Assembly: GCF_003013695.1 (NCBI RefSeq)
Contig: NZ_CP027792.1
Coordinates: forward strand, 888,501-952,500
Direction of reading: 5' to 3'
DNA: 64,000 nucleotides
Origin: Pulveribacter suum
GTDB taxonomy: Bacteria; Pseudomonadota; Gammaproteobacteria; Burkholderiales; Burkholderiaceae_C
A program made the position numbers and the translations under genes. The first letter of the stretch is position 1; every line of letters begins with the position of its first letter. Shown one piece after another: positions 36,169 to 45,406 of this stretch. Below the pieces are notes generated by a model. The model saw only the letters and a list, made by a program, of their open reading frames with translations. It was not told where the DNA came from and searched no databases.

Positions 36169-37226
36169 AACAGAAAACGGCCCTCATCATGGCCGGCGGC
36201 ACCGGCGGCCACATCTTCCCCGGCCTGGCCGTGGCCGAGGAGCTGCGCGCGCGCGGCTGGCGCGTGCACTGGCTGGGCACGCCTGGCAGCATGGAGTCGC
36301 GCATCGTGCCGCCGCAGGGCTTCGCCTTCGAGACCATCGATTTCTCCGGCGTGCGCGGCAAGGGCGTGATCACGCTGGCGCTGCTGCCGCTCAAGCTGCT
36401 GCGCGCCTTCTGGCAGGCCTGGGGCGTGCTGCGGCGGGTCAGGCCCGATGTGGTGGTGGGCCTGGGCGGCTACGTCACCTTCCCCGGGGGGCTGGTGGCC
36501 TCGGCCGCCGGCTGCCCGCTGGTGCTGCATGAGCAAAACTCCGTGCCCGGCATGGCCAACCGCGTGCTGTCGATCGTGGCCAACCGCATCTTCACCGCCT
36601 TCCCCGACGTGCTGAAAAAAGGCCAGTGGGTGGGCAACCCGCTGCGCGCCGCGTTCACCCAGCAGGCCGGCCCGGCCGAGCGCTTTGCCGGGCGCAGCGG
36701 CCCGCTCAGGCTGCTGGTGGTGGGCGGCAGCCTGGGCGCGCGCGCGCTCAACGAGATCGTGCCGCAGGCGCTGGCGCTGATCCCCGAGCAGCAGCGCCCC
36801 CTCGTCACGCACCAGAGCGGCGCCACGCAGATCGAGCAGTTGCGCGCCAACTACGCGGCCGCGGGCGTGCAGGCCGAGCTCACGCCCTTCATCGACGACA
36901 CGGCCGCCGCGTTTGCCCAGGCCGACCTGATCGTCTGCCGCGCCGGCGCCAGCACCGTGACCGAGATCGCCGCCGTGGGCGCGGCAGCGGTGTTCGTGCC
37001 GTTCCCGCACGCGGTGGACGACCACCAGAGCACCAACGCGCGCTTTTTGGTCGATGCAGGCGCCGGCTGGCTGGTGCAGCAGCGCGACCTGACGGCGCGG
37101 GGCCTGGCCGATTTGCTATTGAATACAGAGCGCCCTGCGCTTGTGCAGCGGGCGCTAGAGGCCAAAAAGATGCAAAAAACACAGGCTGCCCGCGAGGTGG
37201 CCATGGCCTGCGAGGAGCTGGCATGA
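36165..37226 (+). CDS. murG: UDP-GlcNAc transferase MurG
   Basis: Peripheral membrane glycosyltransferase that converts lipid I to lipid II. 353 residues. GGTGGHIFPGLAVAEEL near the N-terminus, GLGGYVTFPGG near 100, HEQNSVPGMANR near 123, VVGGSLGAR near 190, and the nucleotide-binding CRAGASTVTEIAAVG and PFPHAVDDHQSTNA near 265-290. Near the C-terminus LLLNTERPALVQRALEAKK is encoded by a full-length repeat copy. Start at 36165 is preceded by TGGAGG. Confidence 0.96.
   Translation: MKQKTALIMAGGTGGHIFPGLAVAEELRARGWRVHWLGTPGSMESRIVPPQGFAFETIDFSGVRGKGVITLALLPLKLLRAFWQAWGVLRRVRPDVVVGLGGYVTFPGGLVASAAGCPLVLHEQNSVPGMANRVLSIVANRIFTAFPDVLKKGQWVGNPLRAAFTQQAGPAERFAGRSGPLRLLVVGGSLGARALNEIVPQALALIPEQQRPLVTHQSGATQIEQLRANYAAAGVQAELTPFIDDTAAAFAQADLIVCRAGASTVTEIAAVGAAAVFVPFPHAVDDHQSTNARFLVDAGAGWLVQQRDLTARGLADLLLNTERPALVQRALEAKKMQKTQAAREVAMACEELA
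37114..37163 (+). repeat. Full-length palindromic repeat copy inside murG
   Basis: TGCTATTGAATACAGAGCGC through CGGGCGCTAGAGGC aligns along its length with the copy after the HTHP gene (19235-19282), including the TGCTATTGAATA flank. Translated in frame near the MurG C-terminus. Confidence 0.75.
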
Positions 37227-37227
37227 A

Positions 37228-37487
37228 CCTGTCCCGGGCCTTTTCATGGCGTCCGTTGCCCCGCAAAGGCGGCAGGTGCAAGGCGCCCGCCGCAAGCCGC
37301 ACTGGTGTGCGGCGAGGACGGGCAACGCCGCAGATGCCGCCTTGGCGGGGCAACCCTTCGGGCAAGGCAGCCAAAGGCCGCAATCGTTGTTGCGCGCCTT
37401 GCCCAGGCCACCGGCATGGGCTGCGGCACGCGCCTAGATTGCAGCCTTTTGCTGCCTTGCGGGCGCCACGAAAAGGCCCGGAACAGG
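37228..37487. mobile_element. MITE-like inverted-repeat element between murG and murC
   Basis: 28-bp terminal inverted repeats (37228-37255 and 37460-37487, three mismatches; core CCGGGCCTTTTC) enclose a second 20-bp inverted pair (37255-37274 / 37335-37354, one mismatch; core GTTGCCCCGC). The element starts 1 nt after the murG stop and ends 4 nt before the murC ATG. No open reading frame of note. Mobility is inferred from structure only; no target duplication was identified. Confidence 0.6.
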
Positions 37488-37491
37488 CTCT

Positions 37492-38928
37492 ATGAAACAC
37501 GCCATTCGCCACATCCACTTCGTCGGCCTGGGCGGCTCGGGCATGTGCGGCATCGCCGAGGTGCTGCACAACCTGGGCTTTCGCGTCTCCGGCTCCGACC
37601 TGGCAGACAGCAGCACGCTGTCGCGCCTGGCCGCCCTGGGCATCGCCACCCACGTGGGGCACGCCGGCGCGCACATCGAGGGCGCGGATGCGGTGGTCAC
37701 CTCCACCGCCGTGCAGGCGGGCAACCCCGAGGTGCTGGCCGCCCGCGCCGCCGGCATCCCGGTGGTGCCGCGCGCCCTCATGCTGGCCGAGCTGATGCGC
37801 CTGCGCCGCGGCATCGCCATCGCCGGCGCGCACGGCAAGACGACCACCACCAGCCTGGTGGCCAGCATCCTGGCCGAGGCCGGGCTGGACCCGACCTACG
37901 TCATCGGCGGGCGCCTGAACAGCGCCGGCAGCAATGCGCGGCTGGGGCAGGGCGAATACATCGTGGTGGAGGCCGACGAGTCGGACGCGTCGTTTTTGAA
38001 CCTGCTGCCCGTGCTGGCCGTGGTCACCAACATCGACGCCGACCACATGGAGACCTACGGCCACGACTTCGGCCGCCTCAAGCAGGCCTTCGTGGATTTT
38101 CTGCACCGCATGCCGTTCTACGGCCGCGCCATCCTGTGCGTGGACGACGCGGCCGTGCGCGACATCGCGCCGCAGGTGGGCCGGCCCATCACCACCTACG
38201 GCCTGGCCGAGGGCGCACAGGTGCGCGCCACCGACGTGCGCGCCGTGGGCACGCAAATGCACTTTTCGGTGCAGCGGCGCATCGGCGCCGACGTGCTGGC
38301 GCCCCTGTCCGTGGTGCTGAACCTGCCCGGCCTGCACAACGTGCAGAACGCCCTGGCGGCGATCGCCGTAGCCGCCGAGCTGGAGGTGCCCGACGAGGCC
38401 CTGCTGCGTGCGCTGGCGGGCTTTACCGGTGTGGGCCGGCGCTTTCAAAGCCACGGCGAGCTGCCGGCCGCTGGCGGCGGCCGCTTCACGCTGATCGAGG
38501 ACTACGGCCACCACCCGGTGGAGATGGCCGCCACGCTGGCTGCCGCGCGCGGCGCCTGGCCGGGGCGGCGCATCGTGCTGGTGTTCCAGCCGCACCGCTA
38601 CAGCCGCACGCGCGACTGCTTCGAGGACTTCGTGGCCGTGCTGGGCCAGGCCGACGCCGTGCTGCTGACCGAGGTCTATGCCGCCGGCGAGGCGCCTCTC
38701 GTGGCCGCCGACGGCCGGGCCCTGGCCCGCGCGCTGCGCGTGGCCGGGCAGGTGGAGCCGGTGTTCGAGCCCCAGGTGGGCCAGCTGCCGGCGCGCATCG
38801 CCGCGCTGGCCCAGGGCGGCGACGTGGTGCTGTGCATGGGCGCAGGCTCCATCGGCGCGGTGGCCGGCCAGACCGTGCAATTGCTACAAAAAAATGAGCT
38901 GCCAGCGCAGGAGGGGCGGGCGTTATGA
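37492..38928 (+). CDS. murC: UDP-MurNAc-L-alanine ligase MurC
   Basis: Adds L-Ala to UDP-MurNAc, the first amino acid of the stem peptide. 478 residues. [19 protein letters not shown] at the start, P-loop [11 protein letters not shown] near 115, [12 protein letters not shown] near 160, [10 protein letters not shown] near 180, [12 protein letters not shown] near 340, FQPHRYSRT near 368. The final residues ([15 protein letters not shown]) come from a palindromic repeat copy, and its stop overlaps the ddl ATG. Confidence 0.97.
   Translation: MKHAIRHIHFVGLGGSGMCGIAEVLHNLGFRVSGSDLADSSTLSRLAALGIATHVGHAGAHIEGADAVVTSTAVQAGNPEVLAARAAGIPVVPRALMLAELMRLRRGIAIAGAHGKTTTTSLVASILAEAGLDPTYVIGGRLNSAGSNARLGQGEYIVVEADESDASFLNLLPVLAVVTNIDADHMETYGHDFGRLKQAFVDFLHRMPFYGRAILCVDDAAVRDIAPQVGRPITTYGLAEGAQVRATDVRAVGTQMHFSVQRRIGADVLAPLSVVLNLPGLHNVQNALAAIAVAAELEVPDEALLRALAGFTGVGRRFQSHGELPAAGGGRFTLIEDYGHHPVEMAATLAAARGAWPGRRIVLVFQPHRYSRTRDCFEDFVAVLGQADAVLLTEVYAAGEAPLVAADGRALARALRVAGQVEPVFEPQVGQLPARIAALAQGGDVVLCMGAGSIGAVAGQTVQLLQKNELPAQEGRAL
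38881..38913 (+). repeat. Palindromic repeat copy at the murC 3' end
   Basis: TTGCTACAAAAAAATGAGC followed by TGCCAGCGCAGGAGG, forward copy with its A-rich flank, translated [11 protein letters not shown]. The AGGAGG formed at its end may serve as the ddl ribosome site. Confidence 0.75.
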
Positions 38929-39902
38929 GCCAATTTCACCAAAAGATCGACCCCGCGGCCCTGGGCAAAGTGGCCGTGCTGATGGGCGGCAGCTCCGCCG
39001 AGCGCGAGGTCTCGCTGATGTCCGGGGGCGGCGTGCTGCAGGCGCTGCGTGCGCGCGGCGTCGATGCCCATGCCTTCGATCCCGCACACAGTGATCTGTC
39101 GGAGCTCAAGACCCACGGCTACAGCCGCTGCTTCATTGCCTTGCACGGCCGCCATGGGGAGGACGGCACGGTGCAGGGCGCGCTGGAGCTGCTGGGCATC
39201 CCCTACACAGGGCCCGGCGTCATGGCGTCCAGCATCGCCATGGACAAGATCATGACCAAGCGCATCTGGCGCTTCGAGGGCCTGCCCACGCCGGACTGGC
39301 GCCTGGTGGCCAGCAGTGCCGAGACCGCCCGGGCCTTCAAGGAACTGGGCGCGCCGATGATCGTCAAGCCCTCGCGCGAGGGCTCGACCATCGGCCTGAC
39401 CAAGGTGACCTCGCTGGGTCAATGTGAGCAGGCCTACCTTCTGGCCGCACAGCACGACCCCGAGGTGCTGTGCGAGCAGTTCATCGACGGCGACGAGACC
39501 ACCTGCCCGGTGCTGGGCCAGGGCGAGGGCGCGCAGGCGCTGCCGGTGATCCGCATCGAGGCGCCGGAAGGCAACTACGACTACCAGAACAAGTACTTCA
39601 CCGACGTCACGCAGTACCACTGCCCCAGCGGCCTGCCCGGGGAGGAGGAGCGCGCCATCCAGGAGCTGGTGGTGCGCTCGTTTCGCACCCTGGGCTGCCG
39701 CGGCTGGGCGCGCGCCGACGTCATGGTGCGCAAGAGCGACCGCCAGCCCTTCCTGCTGGAGATCAACACCTCGCCGGGCATGACCGGGCACTCGCTGGTG
39801 CCCATGGCCGCGCGCGCGCAGGGCATCAGCTACGAAGACCTGTGCCTGCGCATCCTGGCCAGCGCCTCGCTCGACGCGCTGCAGGGCCGCGCCCAGGACT
39901 AG
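38925..39902 (+). CDS. ddlB: D-alanine-D-alanine ligase (DdlB)
   Basis: ATP-grasp enzyme that makes D-Ala-D-Ala for MurF. 325 residues. [17 protein letters not shown] near 16, [24 protein letters not shown] near 75, [11 protein letters not shown] near 145, EQFIDGDE near 185 and [17 protein letters not shown] near 275. ATG overlaps the murC stop (ATGA). Confidence 0.97.
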   Translation: MSQFHQKIDPAALGKVAVLMGGSSAEREVSLMSGGGVLQALRARGVDAHAFDPAHSDLSELKTHGYSRCFIALHGRHGEDGTVQGALELLGIPYTGPGVMASSIAMDKIMTKRIWRFEGLPTPDWRLVASSAETARAFKELGAPMIVKPSREGSTIGLTKVTSLGQCEQAYLLAAQHDPEVLCEQFIDGDETTCPVLGQGEGAQALPVIRIEAPEGNYDYQNKYFTDVTQYHCPSGLPGEEERAIQELVVRSFRTLGCRGWARADVMVRKSDRQPFLLEINTSPGMTGHSLVPMAARAQGISYEDLCLRILASASLDALQGRAQD

Positions 39903-39927
39903 CCCGCAGCACGACCGCCCAGCCGCC

Positions 39928-40794
39928 ATGAACGCCGCCATGAACGCCCCCCTGCCCGCACCGCTGGACGTGCGGCTGATGAACGTGACCGCCACGGTCC
40001 TGTTCATGGCCGTGGCCGTGGCCGTGCTGTGGGCCTGCGGCGGCTGGCTGCTGCGCCACCCGGCCTTTGCCGTCGGGCGCATTGCCGTGCAGGGCGACCT
40101 GGTGCACACCAGCGCCATGAGCCTGCGCGCCAACGTGGCCCCGCAGCTGGTGGGCAACTTCTTCACGCTGGACCTGCAGGAGGCGCGCCGCGCCTTCGAA
40201 CAGGTGCCCTGGGTGCGCCAGGCCGAGGTGCGGCGCGACTTTCCCAGCGGGCTGCGCGTGCAGCTGCAGGAGCACGACGTGGTCGCGCACTGGGGGGTGG
40301 AGGGCAGCGGCATGCTGGTCAACAGCCATGGCGAGGTCTTCGAGGCCGACGCCGACGACCTGGAGGCCGACAACCTGCCGCGCCTGGTGGGGCCGCCCGA
40401 GCGCTCGGCCGAGCTGCTGCGCATGCAGCGGCGCCTGGCGCTGGCGCTGGCACCGCTGGGCTCACCTATCGACACGCTGGAGCTGACGCCCCACGGCGGC
40501 TGGCGCGTGCTGCTGGACAGCGGCGCCGCGCTGGAGCTGGGCGGTGGCGACGAGGCCACGCTGCTGGAGCGCGTGCGCCGGCTCACGGCCACGCTGCCGC
40601 GCGTGGCCCAGGAGCAGGGCGGGCGCAGCGTGGCGGCACTCGAATATGCCGACCTGCGCCACGCCAGCGGCTACGCGCTGCGCCTGCACGGGGTGACCAC
40701 GGTGATGAGCGCCGAGGCGGCGCAGCAGGCCGCCCGCGCGGCGCGCTCCGGCGCCCGGCCGGCGCAGCCGCGCCGCGCGGTACAGAACAACTGA
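39928..40794 (+). CDS. ftsQ: Cell division protein FtsQ
   Basis: 288-residue bitopic protein of the FtsQLB complex. Transmembrane segment at about 20-42 (LFMAVAVAVLWACGGWLL), POTRA domain (FAVGRIAVQGDLVHTSAMSLRANV...) and the FtsQ beta domain (PWVRQAEVRRDFPSGLRVQLQEHDVVAHW). The C-terminal tail is Ala/Arg-rich. Another in-frame ATG lies four codons downstream of the one used. Confidence 0.93.
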   Translation: MNAAMNAPLPAPLDVRLMNVTATVLFMAVAVAVLWACGGWLLRHPAFAVGRIAVQGDLVHTSAMSLRANVAPQLVGNFFTLDLQEARRAFEQVPWVRQAEVRRDFPSGLRVQLQEHDVVAHWGVEGSGMLVNSHGEVFEADADDLEADNLPRLVGPPERSAELLRMQRRLALALAPLGSPIDTLELTPHGGWRVLLDSGAALELGGGDEATLLERVRRLTATLPRVAQEQGGRSVAALEYADLRHASGYALRLHGVTTVMSAEAAQQAARAARSGARPAQPRRAVQNN

Positions 40795-40816
40795 GGGCAA
40801 GGACTGGGTACAAGCG

Positions 40817-42046
40817 ATGGCAAAGGAATACAAGGACGTGGTCGTGGGGCTGGACATCGGCACCGCCAAGGTCATGGCCGTGGTGGCCGAGGTGCTGCCC
40901 GGTGGCGAGCTCAAGCTCGCCGGCCTGGGTGTGGCGCCCTCCAACGGGCTCAAGCGCGGCGTGGTGGTCAACATCGAGGCCACGGTGCAAAGCATCCAGC
41001 AGGCCTTGAAGGAGGCCGAGCTGATGGCCGACTGCAAGATCCAGCGGGTCTATACGGGCATCACCGGCAGCCACATCCGCGGGCTGAACTCCAGCGGCAT
41101 GGTGGCGGTGAAGGACAAGGAGGTCACGCCCACCGACGTGGCCCGCGTGGTGGAGACGGCCAAGGCCATCAACATCTCCAGCGACCAGCGCCTGCTGCTG
41201 GTGGAGCCGCAGGAGTTCGTGATCGACGGCCAGGACGTGCGCGAGCCCATCGGCATGAGCGGCATCCGCCTGGAGGCCAAGATCCACATCGTCACCGGCG
41301 CGCAAAGCGCCGCCGAGAACATCATCAAGTGCGTGCGCCGCTGCGGCCTGGAGGTCGAGCAGCTGCTGCTCAACCCGCTGGCCTCCAGCCAGGCCGTGCT
41401 GACGCCCGACGAGCGCGAGCTGGGCGTGGCCCTGGTGGACGTGGGCGCAGGCACCACCGACGTGGCCATCTTCACCGGCGGGGCGATCCGCCACACGGCG
41501 GTGATCCCGATCGCCGGCGACCTGATCACCAGCGACATCGCCATGGCCCTGCGCACGCCGACGAAGGACGCCGAGGACATCAAGGTCGAGAGCGGCTACG
41601 CCAAGCAGCTGCTGGCCGAGCCGGACGCGCAGGTGGAGGTGCCCGGCCTGGGCGACCGCAGCCCGCGCATGCTGAGCAAGCAGGCCCTGGCCGGCGTGAT
41701 CGAGCCGCGCGTGGAGGAGATCTTCTCGCTGGTGCAGCAGGTCATCCGCGAGTCCGGCTACGAGGAGGTGCTGTCCTCCGGAATCGTGCTCACGGGCGGC
41801 AGCGCCGTCATGCCGGGCATGGTCGAGCTGGGCGAGGACATCTTTCTGAAGCCCGTGCGCCGCGGCATCCCCAAATATTCCGGCGCGCTGGCCGACATGA
41901 TCGCCCAGCCGCGCGCGGCCACCGTCATGGGCCTGCTGGAAGAGGCGCGCATGGCGCGCCTGCGCGGCTTCAAGGTCGCGGCCAAGAGCGGCTCGGTCAA
42001 GACGGCGTTCGGCCGCTTCAAGGATTTCATCGTGGGGAACTTCTGA
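40817..42046 (+). CDS. ftsA: Cell division protein FtsA
   Basis: Actin-like membrane tether for FtsZ. 409 residues: VVVGLDIGTAKVMAVVAE phosphate-1 motif, NSSGMVAVKDKEVTPTDVARV (1C domain), LVDVGAGTTDVAIF phosphate-2 near 210, GIVLTGGSAVMPGM adenosine motif near 325, and a C-terminal amphipathic tail (KTAFGRFKDFIVGNF) for membrane binding. A terminator lies 58 nt after its stop. Confidence 0.97.
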   Translation: MAKEYKDVVVGLDIGTAKVMAVVAEVLPGGELKLAGLGVAPSNGLKRGVVVNIEATVQSIQQALKEAELMADCKIQRVYTGITGSHIRGLNSSGMVAVKDKEVTPTDVARVVETAKAINISSDQRLLLVEPQEFVIDGQDVREPIGMSGIRLEAKIHIVTGAQSAAENIIKCVRRCGLEVEQLLLNPLASSQAVLTPDERELGVALVDVGAGTTDVAIFTGGAIRHTAVIPIAGDLITSDIAMALRTPTKDAEDIKVESGYAKQLLAEPDAQVEVPGLGDRSPRMLSKQALAGVIEPRVEEIFSLVQQVIRESGYEEVLSSGIVLTGGSAVMPGMVELGEDIFLKPVRRGIPKYSGALADMIAQPRAATVMGLLEEARMARLRGFKVAAKSGSVKTAFGRFKDFIVGNF

Positions 42047-42103
42047 CATGAACCCCTACCGGCACCGCAAACGCGTGCGCTGGCGGCACGCCCGTCCGCC
42101 ACC

Positions 42104-42129
42104 GGCAGGGGCTTCGCCCTGCCTTTTTT
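42104..42129 (+). terminator. Intrinsic terminator between ftsA and ftsZ
   Basis: GGCAGGG-gcttcg-CCCTGCC followed by six T residues. It should uncouple much of ftsZ transcription from the upstream cluster. Confidence 0.85.
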
Positions 42130-42173
42130 CTCCCCGTTTTTTCCGCCATCCACCCCTTTCGGCCACAGCCGTC

Positions 42174-42179
42174 TATAAC
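42174..42179 (+). promoter_or_regulatory. Candidate -10 of an ftsZ promoter
   Basis: TATAAC, 20 nt before the ftsZ start, with AGGAG at 42188-42192. No clear -35 at 16-18 bp upstream, so the call is tentative. Some ftsZ promoter is expected downstream of the terminator at 42104. Confidence 0.4.
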
Positions 42180-42199
42180 GCAGAGACAGGAGCACCTTC

Positions 42200-43423
42200 A
42201 TGAGCATCGAAATGATCGAAACCGACGAGTTCAACCAGGGCACGCACATCAAGGTGATCGGCGTGGGCGGTGGCGGCGGCAATGCCGTCGAGCACATGAT
42301 CGCCCGCGGCGTGCAGGGAGTCGAATTCATCAGCGCCAACACCGACGCGCAGCAACTGCTGCGCAGCTCGGCGCACCGCACCATCCAGCTGGGCCACAAC
42401 GGCCTGGGCGCGGGCAACAAGCCCGAGCGCGCCCGCGAGGCCGCCGGCCAGGCCGAAGAAGAAGTGCGCCAGGCGATTGCCGGCGCCAACATGCTGTTCA
42501 TCACCGCCGGCATGGGCGGCGGCACGGGCACGGGCGCCGCGCCCGTGATCGCCCGCGTGGCCAAGGAGATGGGCATCCTCACCGTGGGCGTGGTCACCAA
42601 GCCTTTCGAGTGGGAAGGCAGCCGCAAGATGAAGAACGCGGAAGAGGGCCTGTCCGAGCTGGAGGCCAACGTGGACTCCCTCATCGTGGTGCTCAACGAG
42701 AAGCTGCTGGAGGTGCTGGGCGACGACGTCGGCCAGGAGGAGGCCTTTGCCCACGCCAACGACGTGCTGAAGAACGCCGTGGGCGGCATTGCCGAGATCA
42801 TCAACGAGTACGGCCAGGTGAACGTGGACTTCGAGGACGTGCGCACGGTGATGGGCGAGCCCGGCCGCGCCATGATGGGCACGGCGGTGGCCACCGGCCC
42901 GGACCGCGCCCGCATCGCCGCCGAGCAGGCCATTGCCTGCCCGCTGCTGGAGGGCATCGACCTGTCGGGTGCCAAGGGCGTGCTGGTGCTGGTGACGGCC
43001 AGCAAGGGCAGCCTGAAGCTGGCCGAGTCGCGCCTGGCCATGACCACCATCAACGCCTACGCCTCGCCGGATGCGCACGTGATCTTCGGCGCCGCCTACG
43101 ACGAGACGCTGGAGGACGCCATCCGCGTGACCGTGGTGGCCACCGGCCTGGCGCGCACCGGCGCGCGCCGCCAGCCCATGCAGGTGGTGCAGGGCAGCCT
43201 GCGCACCGGCACCGACAACGTGGCCTACCACATGCCCGGCGCCGGCACGGCCGTGGCTGGCGGCGTGGTCAGCGGCGCGGGCGGCACCGACTACGGCAAC
43301 ATGGCCGTGCCCAGCGTGTGGCGCACCAACCGCACCCAGGCCACGGCCCGGGTGGATGCGCTGTCGTCGGGCGGCATGGACGAGCTGGAGATCCCGGCCT
43401 TCCTGCGCAAGCAGGCCGACTGA
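42200..43423 (+). CDS. ftsZ: Cell division GTPase FtsZ
   Basis: Tubulin homologue that forms the Z-ring. 407 residues. IKVIGVGGGGGNAVEHM near 15, GGGTGTGAAPVIA (tubulin signature) near 106-118, NVDFEDVRTVMGEPGRAMMG near 207, and the C-terminal peptide ELEIPAFLRKQAD that binds FtsA. Linker to the tail is about 70 residues. Preceded by a good ribosome site. Confidence 0.98.
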   Translation: MSIEMIETDEFNQGTHIKVIGVGGGGGNAVEHMIARGVQGVEFISANTDAQQLLRSSAHRTIQLGHNGLGAGNKPERAREAAGQAEEEVRQAIAGANMLFITAGMGGGTGTGAAPVIARVAKEMGILTVGVVTKPFEWEGSRKMKNAEEGLSELEANVDSLIVVLNEKLLEVLGDDVGQEEAFAHANDVLKNAVGGIAEIINEYGQVNVDFEDVRTVMGEPGRAMMGTAVATGPDRARIAAEQAIACPLLEGIDLSGAKGVLVLVTASKGSLKLAESRLAMTTINAYASPDAHVIFGAAYDETLEDAIRVTVVATGLARTGARRQPMQVVQGSLRTGTDNVAYHMPGAGTAVAGGVVSGAGGTDYGNMAVPSVWRTNRTQATARVDALSSGGMDELEIPAFLRKQAD

Positions 43424-43444
43424 CGGACGGGCGGCAGCCCAACC

Positions 43445-43478
43445 AAAAAACCCGCTGGTTTGCGCCAGCGGGTTTTTT
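43445..43478. terminator. Bidirectional terminator between ftsZ and the chemoreceptor gene
   Basis: AAAAAACCCGCTGG-tttgcg-CCAGCGGGTTTTTT: 8-bp GC stem flanked by A6 and T6, functional on both strands. Ends the ftsZ and the minus-strand chemoreceptor transcripts. Confidence 0.92.
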
Positions 43479-43495
43479 CATTCCTGGGTGCGGAT

Positions 43496-45259
43496 TTAAA
43501 AGGATTCCCAGTCGTCCTGCGCGCCCGCTGCCTGCCGGGGAGAGGGTGCCGGCGCGGCAATGGCCGGGCGCGGCGCCGCGGCGGTGGCAGGGGCAGCGGC
43601 CGGGCGCCGCGCCATGGGCCGAAGAGCGGCCGGACGCGGCGCTGGCGCGGCCATGGGGCGCAGAGCGGCAGCGGGCGAGGGTGCCGGGGCGGCGCCCGCT
43701 TCCAGGCGGAACAGCGCCACCACCTGCGTCAGCCGCAGCGCCTGCTCGCGCAGGCTTTGGGCCGCGGCGGTGGACTGCTCGACCAGTGCGGAGTTTTGCT
43801 GCGTCATCTGGTCGAGTTCGCTCATGGCCGTGCTGACCTGGGCGATGCCCTGGCTCTGCTCGGAGGTGGCCGCGCCGATCTCGCCGATGATGTCGCTCAC
43901 GCGCTGCACGCTGGCCACGATGTCGTCCATGGTGCTGCCGGCGCTGCCCACCAGTTGCGTGCCGGTCTCCACCTTGTCCACCGAGGCGCCGATCAGCGTC
44001 TTGATCTCCTTGGCGGCCTCCGCGCTGCGCTGGGCCAGCTGGCGCACCTCGCCGGCCACCACGGCAAAACCCCGGCCCTGCTCGCCGGCGCGGGCCGCCT
44101 CCACGGCCGCGTTCAGCGCCAGGATGTTGGTCTGAAAGGCGATGGAGTCGATGACGCCGGTGATGTCGCTGATCTTGCGGCTGCCGGCGTTGATCTCCTG
44201 CATGGTGCTCACCACCTGCGCCACCACCTGGCCGCCGCGCCCGGCAACCTGCGCGGCCGAGCTGGCCAGCTGATTGGCGGTCTGGGCCGAGTCCGAGGTC
44301 TGGCGCACGGTGCTGGTCAGCTCTTCCATGCTGCTGGCCGTGGCCTGCAGGTTGCTGGCCGTGTCTTCGGTGCGGTGGGCCAGGTCGTTGTTGCCCTGGG
44401 CAATCTCGGCGGCGGCGGTGGCGATGCTGTCCGAGGCCGAGCGCACCTCGGCCACCAGGCGGCGCAGCGAGTCCACCATCTGCGCCAGGCCGTCCAGCAG
44501 CGAGCCGCTCGGGCTGGGCGGCACGGGGGCGTCCAGATGGCCGCGGGCCACTTCCGACATGACGGCCATGGCCTGCGCCGGGTCGCCGCCGATCTGGCGC
44601 AGCACCGAGCGCAGCACCGCCCAGCCCACGCCGCCCACCAGCAGCATCACCAGCGCCACCAGCGCCAGGTCCTTGAGCAGGGCCCGGCGCACGGCGGCGT
44701 CCACGTCGTCGGTGTACAGGCCCGAGCCGACGAACCAGTTCCAGCCGTCCACGCGCATGGCGTACTGCAGCTTCGGGGACAGCTCCTGCTGGCCCGGCCG
44801 CGGGAACATGGCGGCGACAAAGACCTTGCCATCGGTGCTGGCGGCCAGGGCACTGGTGATCTGGCGCAACAGGTCCATGCCGGTGCCGTCCTTGAGCTTG
44901 CCGCTCATGTCCTGGCCTTCCCACTCGGGCTTGATGGGGTGCATCACGCCGCGGCTGTCCAGCGTCCAGATGTAGAAATACTCGGTGCGCCCGTCCGGGC
45001 CGCCGTAGCGCGACAGGCGCAGCGCCTCCTTTGCGGCGTTCTGCGCCTCCTCCCTGGGCATGGCGCCACTGTCGGCACGGGCCTTGTAGGCCGCCACGAT
45101 GCTGTGCGCGGACTGCACGGCCGTGGCCAGCGTGTCCTGGCGCGCTTGCACGATCAGGCGGCGCTCCTGCAGCAGGGCCATGGTGGCCATGGCCAGCAGC
45201 GCCAGCAAGGCGGTGGCCAGCATGAGAACGATCTTGGCTTTCAAACTGAGTTTGTTCAT
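43496..45259 (-). CDS. Methyl-accepting chemotaxis protein with Cache sensor
   Basis: 587-residue chemoreceptor. First membrane segment about 8-30, periplasmic single-Cache-type sensor (about 35-190; [40 protein letters not shown] core, [12 protein letters not shown]), second membrane segment about 195-215, HAMP-like stretch, then the signalling helices with the hairpin tip [34 protein letters not shown] long Ala/Pro tail ends in DWESF, matching the xWxxF tether that recruits CheR/CheB in enteric receptors. Ligand unknown; Cache domains often bind small carboxylates or amino acids. Confidence 0.9.
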   Translation of the reverse strand: MNKLSLKAKIVLMLATALLALLAMATMALLQERRLIVQARQDTLATAVQSAHSIVAAYKARADSGAMPREEAQNAAKEALRLSRYGGPDGRTEYFYIWTLDSRGVMHPIKPEWEGQDMSGKLKDGTGMDLLRQITSALAASTDGKVFVAAMFPRPGQQELSPKLQYAMRVDGWNWFVGSGLYTDDVDAAVRRALLKDLALVALVMLLVGGVGWAVLRSVLRQIGGDPAQAMAVMSEVARGHLDAPVPPSPSGSLLDGLAQMVDSLRRLVAEVRSASDSIATAAAEIAQGNNDLAHRTEDTASNLQATASSMEELTSTVRQTSDSAQTANQLASSAAQVAGRGGQVVAQVVSTMQEINAGSRKISDITGVIDSIAFQTNILALNAAVEAARAGEQGRGFAVVAGEVRQLAQRSAEAAKEIKTLIGASVDKVETGTQLVGSAGSTMDDIVASVQRVSDIIGEIGAATSEQSQGIAQVSTAMSELDQMTQQNSALVEQSTAAAQSLREQALRLTQVVALFRLEAGAAPAPSPAAALRPMAAPAPRPAALRPMARRPAAAPATAAAPRPAIAAPAPSPRQAAGAQDDWESF

Positions 45260-45394
45260 GAGGGGATAGGGTACGAGGGCTGCCAGGAGGGCGCGTACGT
45301 TTACTTACACGCGGGGCGTATTGTGCGCCAGCCTTGTCCGCACGCCTATCGGCGCCATAGGCAGCCGCAGGCACTGCAGCGCGGCGGCGCCGCC

Positions 45395-45400
45395 TAAAAT
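45395..45400 (+). promoter_or_regulatory. -10-like box for leaderless lpxC
   Basis: TAAAAT, 6 nt, then the lpxC ATG. No ribosome site. Divergent from the chemoreceptor gene. Confidence 0.5.
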
Positions 45401-45406
45401 CGCCCG

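Noticed and set aside
36889..38880. Long open frames antisense to murG/murC and to many other genes
   Set aside because: They lie opposite well-conserved genes, have His/Gly/Arg-rich low-complexity sequence typical of the complement of GC-rich codons, and no recognised domain.
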